Shown: positions 1 to 7,102 of the stretch, piece after piece
Numbering within the stretch: position 1 is the first letter of the stretch
Layout: each line of letters starts with the position of its first letter
Program-made: the position numbers and the translations under genes
Assembly: GCA_052144935.1 (NCBI GenBank)
Contig: JBKQPR010000228.1
Coordinates: 1-7,293, forward strand
Reading direction: 5' to 3'
DNA from: JOPF133 sp052144935
GTDB lineage: Bacteria; Acidobacteriota; Terriglobia; Bryobacterales; Bryobacteraceae
Length of the DNA: 7,293 bases
The notes under the pieces: model-generated
The model's input: only the letters and a program-made list of their open reading frames with translations
What the model was told of the DNA's origin: nothing
The model's database searches: none

Positions 1-1188
<1,188 letters not shown>

Positions 1189-1252
1189 GGTTAGGATTTC
1201 AGTTGCGGCGGGCTGGCCGGAGGGCCGCGCGCCGATCGGGAGATTGAGCAAT

Positions 1253-1405
1253 ATGCCTCGCGAGATTATTACGTTTCAGTGTACCGAATGCAAGAACCGG
1301 AACTACTCTTCGACCAAGAACAAGAAGACCAAGACGGAGCGGCTGGAGTTGAGCAAGTTCTGCCGCCATTGCCGGAAGCACCAGCCGCATAAGGAAATCA
1401 AGTAA
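1253..1405 (+). CDS. rpmG: Large ribosomal subunit protein bL33 (50 aa)
   Basis: Small 50S subunit protein of 50 codons starting MPREIITFQCTECKNRNY and ending HKEIK, the normal length for L33. Four cysteines in two CxxC pairs (Cys10/Cys13 and Cys37/Cys40) mark the zinc-binding form of the protein; zinc-independent paralogues lack these cysteines. The start is supported by a GGGAG at 1238-1242, 10 nt before the ATG, and by the conserved N-terminus. It lies between tuf and tRNA-Trp, a common position for rpmG in this cluster, and is probably cotranscribed with one or both. High confidence from sequence pattern alone. Confidence 0.96.
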   Translation: MPREIITFQCTECKNRNYSSTKNKKTKTERLELSKFCRHCRKHQPHKEIK

Positions 1406-1415
1406 AATAGGGGAA

Positions 1416-1436
1416 GCCCCCCGTTGTTGGGGGGGC
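1416..1436 (+). other. GC-only stem-loop between rpmG and tRNA-Trp
   Basis: A run of six C (1417-1422) and a run of seven G (1429-1435) can form a 7-bp all-GC hairpin, closed by G1416 and C1436. It begins 11 nt after the rpmG stop and ends 8 nt before the tRNA. No T tract follows, so it is not a standard intrinsic terminator. It could be an RNA processing or partial attenuation element separating the rpmG mRNA from the tRNA. Homopolymer runs like these are also prone to sequencing error. Confidence 0.35.
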
Positions 1437-1444
1437 GGGACCAC

Positions 1445-1519
1445 AGGGGCGTAGGTTTAACGGCAGACCAGCGGTCTCCAAAACCGCGAGTGGGGGTTCG
1501 AATCCCTCCGCCCCTGCCA
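1445..1519 (+). tRNA. tRNA-Trp (anticodon CCA)
   Basis: The cloverleaf can be drawn by eye. The acceptor stem AGGGGCG (1445-1451) pairs fully with CGCCCCT (1509-1515). The anticodon stem GCGGT/ACCGC holds the loop CTCCAAA with anticodon CCA at 1478-1480, which reads UGG. The T arm contains TTCGAAT. The discriminator is G1516 and CCA is encoded at 1517-1519. tRNA-Trp directly before secE is a widely conserved arrangement. It is likely part of the same transcript as its neighbours and released by RNase processing. Confidence 0.97.
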
Positions 1520-1551
1520 TTCACGCCCCACAGTTTGGGAGTCAGAGAATT

Positions 1552-1767
1552 ATGGCCGATGTGAAGAATTGGATTGAGAGCACGCGGACGTACGTGAACG
1601 ATCTCAAGCTGGAGATGCGCCGCGTGACCTGGCCGAACCGCAAGCAGGTGGAAAACACCACCGCGGTAGTGATCTTCTCGGTGTTCGCCTTTGCGGTCTA
1701 CTTTTTCGTAGTCGACTCGATTCTGTCGAAGGCAGTCACCGGAGTTCTGGCGTTTTTCACGAAGTAG
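1552..1767 (+). CDS. secE: Protein translocase subunit SecE
   Basis: SecE clamps SecY in the SecYEG channel of the inner membrane and is needed for Sec export. The 71-residue protein is the short, single-span form found in most bacteria. Residues 1-35 form the cytoplasmic amphipathic part with the family signature around EMRRVTWPNRKQV (21-33). One hydrophobic membrane segment follows at about 38-58. A GGGAG at 1537-1541, 10 nt upstream, supports the ATG. It sits 32 nt after the tRNA-Trp CCA end and 6 nt before nusG, the canonical secE-nusG pair. Confidence 0.96.
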   Translation: MADVKNWIESTRTYVNDLKLEMRRVTWPNRKQVENTTAVVIFSVFAFAVYFFVVDSILSKAVTGVLAFFTK

Positions 1768-1773
1768 GCTGTT

Positions 1774-2493
1774 ATGGAATCGGAAAACAACGTTCATTTG
1801 GACCAGGAGCCGGGAGCCGATCTCGCGGAACAACCGGAGAATCTCGCCGGTCCGGCGGAAGAGGATGCCGGGTTCGAGGACAGCGCCGACGGATTCCCCG
1901 AGAGCGCCGCGGAGGCCCAGCCCGAACCTGCCGAGGCCCCGGCGCCGGAAGCGGCCCTTGCCGCGCCCAAGAACTGGTACATCATCCACACCTATTCGGG
2001 CTTTGAAAACAAGGTGGCGGAGTCTCTGCGGACGCGCTCGGAAGCCTTCGGTTTCGCCGACAAAATCGGGCAGATCATGATCCCCACCGAAGAAGTGGTG
2101 GAGTTGCGCAACGGCAAGAAGGTGACCAGCAAGCGCCTGGTGTATCCCGGCTACGTGATGGTGGAAATGGAAATGAACGACGAACTCTGGCACGCGGTGA
2201 AGAATACTCCGCGGGTGACCGGGTTCGTGGGCGGCGGCAACGCGCCGGTGCCGCTGAGCGCGGATGAGGTCAACCAGATTATGTTCCGCCAGGCGTCTTC
2301 GGCGGAGCGGCCGCGTCCCAAGACGACCTTCGAGAAGAACGATTCGGTGCGCATTGTCGACGGTCCTTTTGCGAATTTTTCCGGGAAGGTGGACGAGGTC
2401 AATACCGAGCGCGGCACGCTGCGTGTAATGGTCACGATTTTCGGCCGTGCGACCCCGGTGGAGCTTGAATTTCTGCAGGTAGAAAAGGTTTAG
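1774..2493 (+). CDS. nusG: Transcription elongation/antitermination factor NusG, with acidic N-terminal extension
   Basis: NusG binds RNA polymerase through its NGN domain and links it to Rho or to ribosomal S10 through its KOW domain. The core starts at KNWYIIHTYSGFENK (66-80). The NGN domain covers about 66-170 and includes LVYPGYVMVEM (122-132). The KOW domain runs from about 187 to 239 and includes VRIVDGPFANFSGKV (192-206). At 239 residues it is longer than the E. coli protein (181). The excess is a 65-residue N-terminal tail rich in Glu, Asp, Ala and Pro, with 18 acidic residues and no Lys or Arg. Within the tail the only in-frame alternative start I see is the TTG at codon 9, so the tail is probably real. 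The gene lies 6 nt after secE and 4 nt before rplK. Confidence 0.96.
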   Translation: MESENNVHLDQEPGADLAEQPENLAGPAEEDAGFEDSADGFPESAAEAQPEPAEAPAPEAALAAPKNWYIIHTYSGFENKVAESLRTRSEAFGFADKIGQIMIPTEEVVELRNGKKVTSKRLVYPGYVMVEMEMNDELWHAVKNTPRVTGFVGGGNAPVPLSADEVNQIMFRQASSAERPRPKTTFEKNDSVRIVDGPFANFSGKVDEVNTERGTLRVMVTIFGRATPVELEFLQVEKV

Positions 2494-2497
2494 TTAC

Positions 2498-2926
2498 ATG
2501 GCGAAGAAAGTAACTGCTCAAGTAAAACTTCAAATTCCGGCCGGAAAGGCCACTCCGGCGCCGCCCGTGGGCACGGCGCTCGGTCCGCAGGGCGTGAACA
2601 TCATGGACTTCTGCAAGTCCTTCAACGCCAAGACGTCGGCCAAGGACCAGGAAGGCCTGATCATTCCAGTGGTGATCACGATCTTCTCGGACCGCTCGTT
2701 CACCTTCATCACCAAGACGCCGCCGGTGCCGGTGCTGATCAAGCGCGCGGTGAATCTGGCCAAAGGATCGGCCGAGCCGCACAAGACCAAGGTGGGCAAG
2801 ATCACGCAGCAGCAGATCGAAGAGATCGCCAAGATCAAGATGCCCGATCTGAACTGCTTCGATCTGGGCGCCGCCATGCGGTCGGTGGCGGGCACGGCGC
2901 GTAGCATGGGCGTCGACATAGTTTAG
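2498..2926 (+). CDS. rplK: Large ribosomal subunit protein uL11
   Basis: L11 binds 23S rRNA in the GTPase-associated centre of the 50S subunit, where it contacts translation factors and takes part in RelA activation. The 142-residue length is standard. The N-terminal domain has the conserved proline-rich element LQIPAGKATPAPPVGTALGP (11-30), the thiopeptide-contact region. The C-terminal rRNA-binding domain includes KITQQQIEEIAKIKMPDLN and ends in the typical AMRSVAGTARSMGV segment. A purine-rich AGAAAAGG (2481-2488) inside the end of nusG serves as ribosome-binding site. Normally rplA (L1) follows directly; here it does not, and a tRNA-Leu gene starts 76 nt later. Confidence 0.97.
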   Translation: MAKKVTAQVKLQIPAGKATPAPPVGTALGPQGVNIMDFCKSFNAKTSAKDQEGLIIPVVITIFSDRSFTFITKTPPVPVLIKRAVNLAKGSAEPHKTKVGKITQQQIEEIAKIKMPDLNCFDLGAAMRSVAGTARSMGVDIV

Positions 2927-2954
2927 CGTTGGCGTTTCTGGCGTTTCCCGCAAG

Positions 2955-2983
2955 TTGACTCCAGCTTTCCGGTTTGAAAGAAT
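2955..2983 (+). promoter_or_regulatory. Possible sigma-70-type promoter for tRNA-Leu
   Basis: TTGACT at 2955-2960 (5 of 6 to the -35 consensus) is followed after exactly 17 nt by AAGAAT at 2978-2983 (4 of 6 to the -10 consensus). Transcription would begin near 2990, about 13 nt before the mature tRNA 5' end, a sensible leader length. No terminator is visible between rplK and here, so readthrough from rplK is also possible. The call rests on pattern only. Confidence 0.4.
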
Positions 2984-3002
2984 AGAGTTTCCTGCCGAAT
3001 GT

Positions 3003-3089
3003 GCGGATGTGGCGGAATTGGCAGACGCGCTAGATTCAGGTTCTAGTGCTCGCAAGGGCGTGGAGGTTCAAGTCCTCTCATCCGCACCA
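3003..3089 (+). tRNA. tRNA-Leu (anticodon CAG), probable integration target
   Basis: This is a class II tRNA with a long variable arm. The acceptor stem GCGGATG (3003-3009) pairs with CATCCGC (3079-3085). The anticodon stem CTAGA/TCTAG encloses TTCAGGT with anticodon CAG at 3037-3039, reading CUG. The variable arm lies around 3047-3060, and the T arm carries GTTCAAG. The discriminator is A3086 and CCA is encoded at 3087-3089. It sits where rplA would be expected, and a tyrosine integrase gene ends 38 nt beyond it, so its 3' half is probably one attachment site that the element rebuilt on insertion. Confidence 0.97.
3061..3089 (+). other. Probable attachment site (att) in the tRNA-Leu 3' end
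   Basis: Tyrosine integrases commonly use the T-arm and acceptor 3' segment of tRNA genes as crossover region, and the int gene usually sits just outside. That is the layout here. The exact core cannot be fixed, because a second copy of this segment is not present elsewhere in the window; the partner site must lie beyond position 7293 or be lost. Confidence 0.45.
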
Positions 3090-3105
3090 CTTCAAAATCA
3101 GTGGT
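3086..3105. repeat. Inverted repeat overlapping the tRNA-Leu CCA end
   Basis: ACCACT (3086-3091) and AGTGGT (3100-3105) form a 6-bp stem with an 8-nt AT-rich loop, followed on the + strand by only a short TTTA. It lies in the 38-nt space between convergent tRNA-Leu and int. It could be a weak terminator for the tRNA or an integrase-related site at the element edge. The sequence does not decide between these. Confidence 0.3.
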
Positions 3106-3126
3106 TTAGAAGGAATTCCCAACACC

Positions 3127-4422
3127 TCAATTAACCGCCGAAGGGGCCTCAGGTGTGCCTATGGTGTGCCGCTCGCTTTCCGCGGCCGTTCCCGGTGTGT
3201 CTTTGTGTGCCAGATACTCGCCCAGGCGCCGCGCGGCGTCCTTCAGGTCGCCCTCACTCACGATGTTGTAGCGATCGAACACGGCCCGCGTCTTGTGGCC
3301 AGAAATCATCATCGCTACCCGTTCCGGCACGCCGGCCCGGATCAGGTTGCGAACACCCGTCCGGCGGAGGTCATGGAAGAGCCGTGTCGGCTTGTCCTTC
3401 CCATCATCGCCCTTGGAAACCAATCCGGCCGCCTTGCACGCCGAATCCCACCCGCTCCGGAAGTTCAAGATTGGCTTGCCGGCCCGCGAAAAAACCCAGG
3501 GGCACTCGGGGAAGTACCGATCCCTCGCTTCCCGCTGCAGCTTGAGCACTTCGTAAAGGTCCGCAACCAAGGGGATCGTCCGGGCTTCGTCGTTCTTTGT
3601 CTCGCCAGGTTCGAGGCGTACCACCCGCTCCGCGAGGTCCACTTGCGACCATCGCAGAGCCAGGATTTCACCTTTCCTACACCCCGTGTAGTACGCAAAC
3701 GTGATTACCGGCCGGATCTCTTCCGGCAAAGCCCGCCTGACCGCAAGGAATGCCGCGTGCTCGAAGAAACCCTTTCGGACGTTGTTCTCTGCCAGCATGG
3801 GAATGAACGGCACCGCGCCAACCTTGGGAGGCGTCGCGCGCTTGCCGAGGTTGAAGGCGCGTCGCAGAAGCGCCAACTCGCGGTTGATGGTGGCGTTCGA
3901 TGCCGGCCCGAATTCACGCTCCGTCTTCTTGGCGCCGCCCGCATCCGTGTACACCCGCTTCTCGGGCTGCTGCCGGGCCCCGATGTACCGCCGCACGGCG
4001 TCCGTCCCAATGAGTGAAGCCTTCAGTCCGCCAAAGAACGGCCGCAGATGGACCCGGACAACCAACTCCGCCCAGTCGTAGCTCTTCCCGTTGATCTTGT
4101 AATCGGAGAGCAGATCATCGAATAACGCTCCCATCGTGGTGCGCTGAACGCTAGCATACACTCCAAGGTCCCGCTCCCGCAGCTTGCCGTTCAGGTAGGT
4201 CTGCGCGTCTTTCTTCGCGCCGTGGATGGTGTGGGCCTCGTACTTGCGCTTCCCGGTCCGGGGATCGCGGCCCACATAGATGCGCACCAGCCACACGCGC
4301 TCGCCCTTCGAAATGAGCTGTCCTGCCCTCGCCTTCGCCCGCCGCGGCTGCTCTTCGGGCTCGGCGATCAACCCGGACACCGGAGCGGGTTCCTGATCGC
4401 CAGGTCTCAGCATCCTGCTCAT
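3127..4422 (-). CDS. int: Tyrosine recombinase/integrase of the tRNA-Leu element
   Basis: Phage-type site-specific integrase that inserts and excises the element through a covalent 3'-phosphotyrosine intermediate. From the chosen start it has 431 residues, usual for a phage integrase. An N-terminal arm-type DNA-binding segment around 42-90 (WLVRIYVGRDPRTGKRKY) is followed by a core-binding helical domain to about 195 and a catalytic domain. All key residues are present: Arg249 (TGCRKGE), Lys276 (ETKND), His350 and Arg353 (HDLRRT), His376 (SGHK) and nucleophile Tyr385 (DRYN). An ATG at 4458 also opens the frame but has no ribosome-binding site. The ATG at 4422 follows AAGGGGGAG at short spacing, so I prefer it. 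The gene points at tRNA-Leu and is coupled to the 50-codon gene upstream. The catalytic set suggests an active enzyme. Confidence 0.95.
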   Translation of the reverse strand: MSRMLRPGDQEPAPVSGLIAEPEEQPRRAKARAGQLISKGERVWLVRIYVGRDPRTGKRKYEAHTIHGAKKDAQTYLNGKLRERDLGVYASVQRTTMGALFDDLLSDYKINGKSYDWAELVVRVHLRPFFGGLKASLIGTDAVRRYIGARQQPEKRVYTDAGGAKKTEREFGPASNATINRELALLRRAFNLGKRATPPKVGAVPFIPMLAENNVRKGFFEHAAFLAVRRALPEEIRPVITFAYYTGCRKGEILALRWSQVDLAERVVRLEPGETKNDEARTIPLVADLYEVLKLQREARDRYFPECPWVFSRAGKPILNFRSGWDSACKAAGLVSKGDDGKDKPTRLFHDLRRTGVRNLIRAGVPERVAMMISGHKTRAVFDRYNIVSEGDLKDAARRLGEYLAHKDTPGTAAESERHTIGTPEAPSAVN

Positions 4423-4424
4423 GC

Positions 4425-4577
4425 TCACTCCCCCTTCGGGGCAGGCTTCTCCCCCCATCGCGCAATGGCAGCCATGCGCGCAACTTCAGTCCGCTCCTCG
4501 GCTGTCATTTTCTTCAGCCTTGCCTTACCGCCGCGCTTTCCGAGCGCCACTGCGGCCGGGTTCTTTCTCTTCGCCAT
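4425..4577 (-). CDS. Small basic protein (50 aa) coupled to integrase, unknown function
   Basis: Short gene easily missed by length cut-offs: 50 codons from the ATG at 4577 to the TGA at 4425, 2 nt before the preferred int ATG. The int ribosome-binding site lies inside its last two codons, which implies translational coupling. The protein begins MAKRKNPAAVALGKRGGKAR and contains MTAEERTEVARMAAIARW. This glycine-glycine-lysine then TxEER...ARxAAxARW pattern resembles a class of small hypothetical proteins I recall from high-GC soil bacteria and their mobile elements. It is strongly basic (14 Lys/Arg against 5 Glu) and probably helical, so DNA binding is plausible. Its place just before int suggests a directionality factor or integrase-accessory role; that is inference. 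Its own ribosome-binding site is weak. Confidence 0.72.
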   Translation of the reverse strand: MAKRKNPAAVALGKRGGKARLKKMTAEERTEVARMAAIARWGEKPAPKGE

Positions 4578-4941
4578 TCACCACTATGCTAAGCGCATGG
4601 CACGAAAAAAGCAAGGGGCCGCGGAAATCTCCGGCCGGCGCTCGCGGTGGTGTTTGCACGATGTTTGCAGGGACAGTGGCTAGACGAACGGCGTTGCTAC
4701 CAAAAACAAAGGTCTCCGGCGATGGCCGCACGCTTCACCGGTTCCAACAGAACGTCACCGCGCCAAGAATGCCGCGTACAATCGGCGCTGGCGCGGTCTG
4801 CCGGCGGCCCTGTTGGCGCTCCCGCGCCGCGGCCGTCGGATTGGTCACCCGCCTGGATCGTGGCTACAACGGGTGCCGCGGCCCTCTGACAGTGCCCTCC
4901 GCTCCGGATACAATGTACTGCCGGCGGAGCTTCAAGCAAGC
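4578..4941. other. Gap of 364 nt without a supportable gene
   Basis: No frame on either strand gives a protein I recognise. The open frames here lack good ribosome-binding sites, or overlap the neighbours as shadows. A 10-bp direct repeat CTGCCGGCGG occurs at 4798-4807 and 4918-4927, which could be chance in GC-rich DNA. There is no T-tract terminator and no tRNA. The segment nearest the 50-codon gene may hold its promoter. The rest could be eroded phage or host sequence left by deletion between the terminase region and int. Confidence 0.5.
4586..4614 (-). promoter_or_regulatory. Weak candidate promoter for the small gene and int
   Basis: Read on the - strand, TTGCTT (4614-4609) and TAGCAT (4591-4586) are separated by 17 nt and match the -35 and -10 consensus at 3 and 4 of 6 positions. 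Transcription would begin near 4579, almost at the ATG at 4577, giving a nearly leaderless message. This would fit the poor ribosome-binding site of the small gene. A chance match is quite possible. Confidence 0.22.
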
Positions 4942-5196
4942 TTAGGAGTTTGGCTTTCCCTTGTCTGTATCGATGGCTTTCTTTCCAGTGAGTCCTTCGA
5001 GTGCGGCGATTAGTCCACGGTATTGATTTTTATCGGCCTGGACTACCAGTCCGCCCTTCTTCCCTCGTCCGTCGTCGAAGATGAAGCCGATGTAGTGCTT
5101 CTTGGATTTGCTGAGAGCGATCAATGCGCCGGGTCCCAGGGTGATGATGCCTACCGCGACGGCGGTGCCGACGCCCTGCAAAGTACCCTCCGCCAC
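4942..5196 (-). CDS. Glycine-rich/KHYIGF-type hypothetical protein, possibly 5'-truncated
   Basis: The frame is 84 codons from a GTG at 5196 to a TAA at 4942. It begins 7 nt after the terminase large subunit stop. Residues 7-28 (QGVGTAVAVGIITLGPGALI) form a glycine-rich hydrophobic segment. A C-terminal domain follows with SKKHYIGFIFDD, GGLVVQADKNQYRGL and ALEGLTGKKA. I associate this C-terminal pattern, from memory, with longer host-type hypothetical proteins of Acidobacteriota that have extra N-terminal sequence. If so, this is the 3' part of a broken chromosomal gene. For the GTG, a GGAGG abuts the start with no spacing. A TTG at 5181 lies about 5 nt after GGAGG and would give 79 residues, so translation as a short membrane protein remains possible. 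Function unknown. Confidence 0.6.
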   Translation of the reverse strand: MAEGTLQGVGTAVAVGIITLGPGALIALSKSKKHYIGFIFDDGRGKKGGLVVQADKNQYRGLIAALEGLTGKKAIDTDKGKPNS

Positions 5197-5203
5197 CCTC
5201 CGC
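5185..5203. repeat. Tandem 9-bp direct repeat at the terminase 3' end
   Basis: ACCCTCCGC occurs at 5185-5193 and again at 5195-5203, one base apart. It falls between the terminase large subunit stop (5204-5206) and the start region of the 84-codon ORF. A partial further copy, CCCTCCGCT, occurs at 4895-4903. Read on the - strand the two copies supply two GGAGGG ribosome-binding-like sequences. It could also mark a recombination junction. Confidence 0.6.
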
Positions 5204-6460
5204 TCAGTAGGGGCTTATGCGCACACGCGAAAGCTCCCACTCCAACTCCGCTGCCGCCGCCGCCCGCTGCTCGGCCCGCTGCTGGCGCCGAAGCCCGAGT
5301 CCGTAAACCGCCAGTGCAAGACTTACTACCATGTCATCGTGGGCCCCGGACGGCGCGCTGTACCTCACCCCTCCACCGGGCAACGGCGTAGAACTGAAGG
5401 CTTGCAACTCGGCGATAAGTGCCTGATCACGGGGGATCTTAACAAATCCCCTCTCCAGCGATAAGGCCAGATGCTCGATCACGGCGCGCTTACTTACCAC
5501 AGTGGTTTCGAAGGGATACAGCGGTAACCCGTCGGCGATGAGTTGCTGGCACAATGGATCGCCTAAGCTGTTCCTTTCCGCTACTATGACAGGCCGTCCC
5601 ACCCGGTCCCAAAATGCTACCAGCCTCCCCCGCTGCACCGCGTAGTCCTGCCCGCGGAATCGGTCAATGGCGGTAACCTGCCCGACGTGATCGAGAGCCG
5701 TGAACGCCGTGTAGTCCCCGCGTCCCGAGGTCCCCGCCCAGTCCACTCCAATAACTGCAGACCGCAAGGCCACTGGCCCTGGTAGCACGGCCTCCTGGAT
5801 GCGACGGAATACCGCGCCTTCGGTGTCCAGAAACGCCGCTTCGTACTCTTGGGCCCAGGACGCCTCCGTCATGTCCTCTCTGGCCGCCTCGATTTCTTCG
5901 GGCGAGATATACGGGTTGCTCGCGGTGGGTAACTTCCAACTCCGCCAGCCTGGGTGCAACAAGCTCTGCCCACGCTGGTACAGGGTATGGAAGTAATTGC
6001 CAATCCCCCGCGGGGTCGATAAGAACCAGGCCGAACCCTGGTGATCACTGAGAGTCGCGCGGAGGCTCTGCTCCCACGCCCGCTGTAAGTCAACCACCAG
6101 GGCCGCCTCGTCGATCACCACCAGCTTGAAGGCACGTCCGCGAGCAGCATCGGGCGAGTCTAAACTCCAGCACTCCACCGTGCCGCCGCCGCGAATTGCC
6201 AGGCGCTTCTCCTGCTGCGAGATATCCGCAATCACCGGCTTGAGCTTCAACTCCAGGCTTCTCCAGGCATCCGACAGCAGCTTGTAGCTGGGCGACAGCC
6301 AACCACATGGAGCGCCCGTGAGCGCCGTAGTGATAACTCTATCCTCACCTAGAACAGTCTTCCCGGTTCGCCTCCCCAGAGCACACACGTTATAGCGCCC
6401 GGCCTCGTCCACAATGCGCTGCTGGGCCAGGTGCAAGCGCGGCAATACGAGGGTGGGCAT
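5204..6460 (-). CDS. terL: Phage terminase large subunit
   Basis: The large terminase is the motor and nuclease that cuts concatemeric phage DNA and pumps it through the portal into the procapsid. The 418-residue protein looks complete. The N-terminal ATPase domain has Walker A GRRTGKT (29-35), Walker B LVVIDEAA (113-120, Asp117 and Glu118) and coupling motif STPRG (148-152). The C-terminal RNase H-like nuclease has the acidic residues expected: Asp240 (GVDWAG), Glu295 (VAERNS) and Asp375/Asp376 (AHDDMV). The segment WAQEYEAAFLDTEG (202-215) is typical of the linker before the nuclease. The ATG at 6460 has AAGGTG upstream and starts 2 nt after the terS-like gene, so the two are coupled. No portal gene follows it, unlike standard phage order. 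Confidence 0.93.
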   Translation of the reverse strand: MPTLVLPRLHLAQQRIVDEAGRYNVCALGRRTGKTVLGEDRVITTALTGAPCGWLSPSYKLLSDAWRSLELKLKPVIADISQQEKRLAIRGGGTVECWSLDSPDAARGRAFKLVVIDEAALVVDLQRAWEQSLRATLSDHQGSAWFLSTPRGIGNYFHTLYQRGQSLLHPGWRSWKLPTASNPYISPEEIEAAREDMTEASWAQEYEAAFLDTEGAVFRRIQEAVLPGPVALRSAVIGVDWAGTSGRGDYTAFTALDHVGQVTAIDRFRGQDYAVQRGRLVAFWDRVGRPVIVAERNSLGDPLCQQLIADGLPLYPFETTVVSKRAVIEHLALSLERGFVKIPRDQALIAELQAFSSTPLPGGGVRYSAPSGAHDDMVVSLALAVYGLGLRRQQRAEQRAAAAAELEWELSRVRISPY

Positions 6461-6462
6461 GT

Positions 6463-7017
6463 TTACTGCACCTTGTCCGGCGCGGCGAGGGATGCGGACA
6501 CGGTCGTTACGTCGATCGCATCCGCCGGAGGCGCCGCCAGCCCCCTCTCGACGTATTGCACGATCACCGTCAGCGGGGTGCCTATTATCTCCGCCGGCGC
6601 GGTAAGCTCGCCCGTCAATTTTGCGAGCAGCTCTATCCCGCGGCGCAGCTCACGGTGGGCCGCGAGCGCTGTAATATCATCCTCACGGGCTTCCGCTTTA
6701 TCGAGAATCCGCATCAGACGGGCCGTGAGCTTGCGCATCTGATCCAACACGGGCAGACCCGCGATCAGCGCGTTGGCCATGTCCCGCTTCTCCGCCTCAC
6801 TTCGCTCTACTCGCTTCTCCTTCGCCAAGGTCTCGGGATCCAACTTCTGAAGGCTCCGCTTAATGTGCGTCGCGTGCCGAGCAAGCGCGCTCTTGGAAAG
6901 TGGGGGATAGCGGCAGGACAATACCCGGCTGCCCATGCCGGAAATCAGGTCTGCGGTGATCTCGCGAATCTTTGGATGGTCGCAAACTGAACAGCGCCGG
7001 CCTAAATCTTTTTTCAT
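6463..7017 (-). CDS. Putative terminase small subunit / phage DNA-binding protein
   Basis: The 184-residue protein is encoded directly before terL with a 2-nt gap, the usual position of the small terminase that recognises the packaging site. The N-terminus shows C9-x2-C12-x-H14 (RRCSVCDHPKI), then a probable helix-turn-helix with SKSALARHATHI at 41-52. This resembles a phage DNA-binding head of the form CxxC...G...LxRHxxH. Residues about 60-140 are charged and helical, suited to oligomerisation. The C-terminal 40 residues are Ala- and Val-rich. There is no ATPase motif. The ATG at 7017 is supported by purine-rich GAGGGTTGGAAG upstream and by the conserved-looking N-terminus, although the frame stays open further upstream. 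Assignment to the small subunit rests mainly on position; a regulator is the alternative. Confidence 0.68.
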   Translation of the reverse strand: MKKDLGRRCSVCDHPKIREITADLISGMGSRVLSCRYPPLSKSALARHATHIKRSLQKLDPETLAKEKRVERSEAEKRDMANALIAGLPVLDQMRKLTARLMRILDKAEAREDDITALAAHRELRRGIELLAKLTGELTAPAEIIGTPLTVIVQYVERGLAAPPADAIDVTTVSASLAAPDKVQ

Positions 7018-7102
7018 GCTTCCAACCCTCGCTCCTACTCGCTCAAACCGGCCCGTGGCGTGCGCGCCGCCGGCGGCCCATGGAAAACCCTTGGCACCAG
7101 CG

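Noticed and set aside
1303..2193. Antisense frame (296 codons) spanning rpmG, tRNA-Trp, secE and part of nusG
   Set aside because: It crosses a tRNA and three certain genes on the other strand; no domain is visible.
2965..2980. Hairpin CTTTC/GAAAG downstream of rplK as terminator
   Set aside because: Only a 5-bp stem and no T tract; it also lies within the spacer of the better promoter match.
3046..4017. Long + strand open frame (323 codons) opposite int
   Set aside because: It starts inside tRNA-Leu and runs antisense to a clear integrase; its arginine- and proline-rich content is that of a shadow frame in GC-rich DNA.
4598..4683. Short + strand frame beginning MARKKQGAAE in the gap
   Set aside because: Under 30 codons, no ribosome-binding site, no recognisable pattern, and opposite to all genes in the region.
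4798..4927. 10-bp direct repeat CTGCCGGCGG as an att or transposon mark
   Set aside because: Short, GC-only-like sequence in GC-rich DNA; no flanking inverted repeats or transposase gene.
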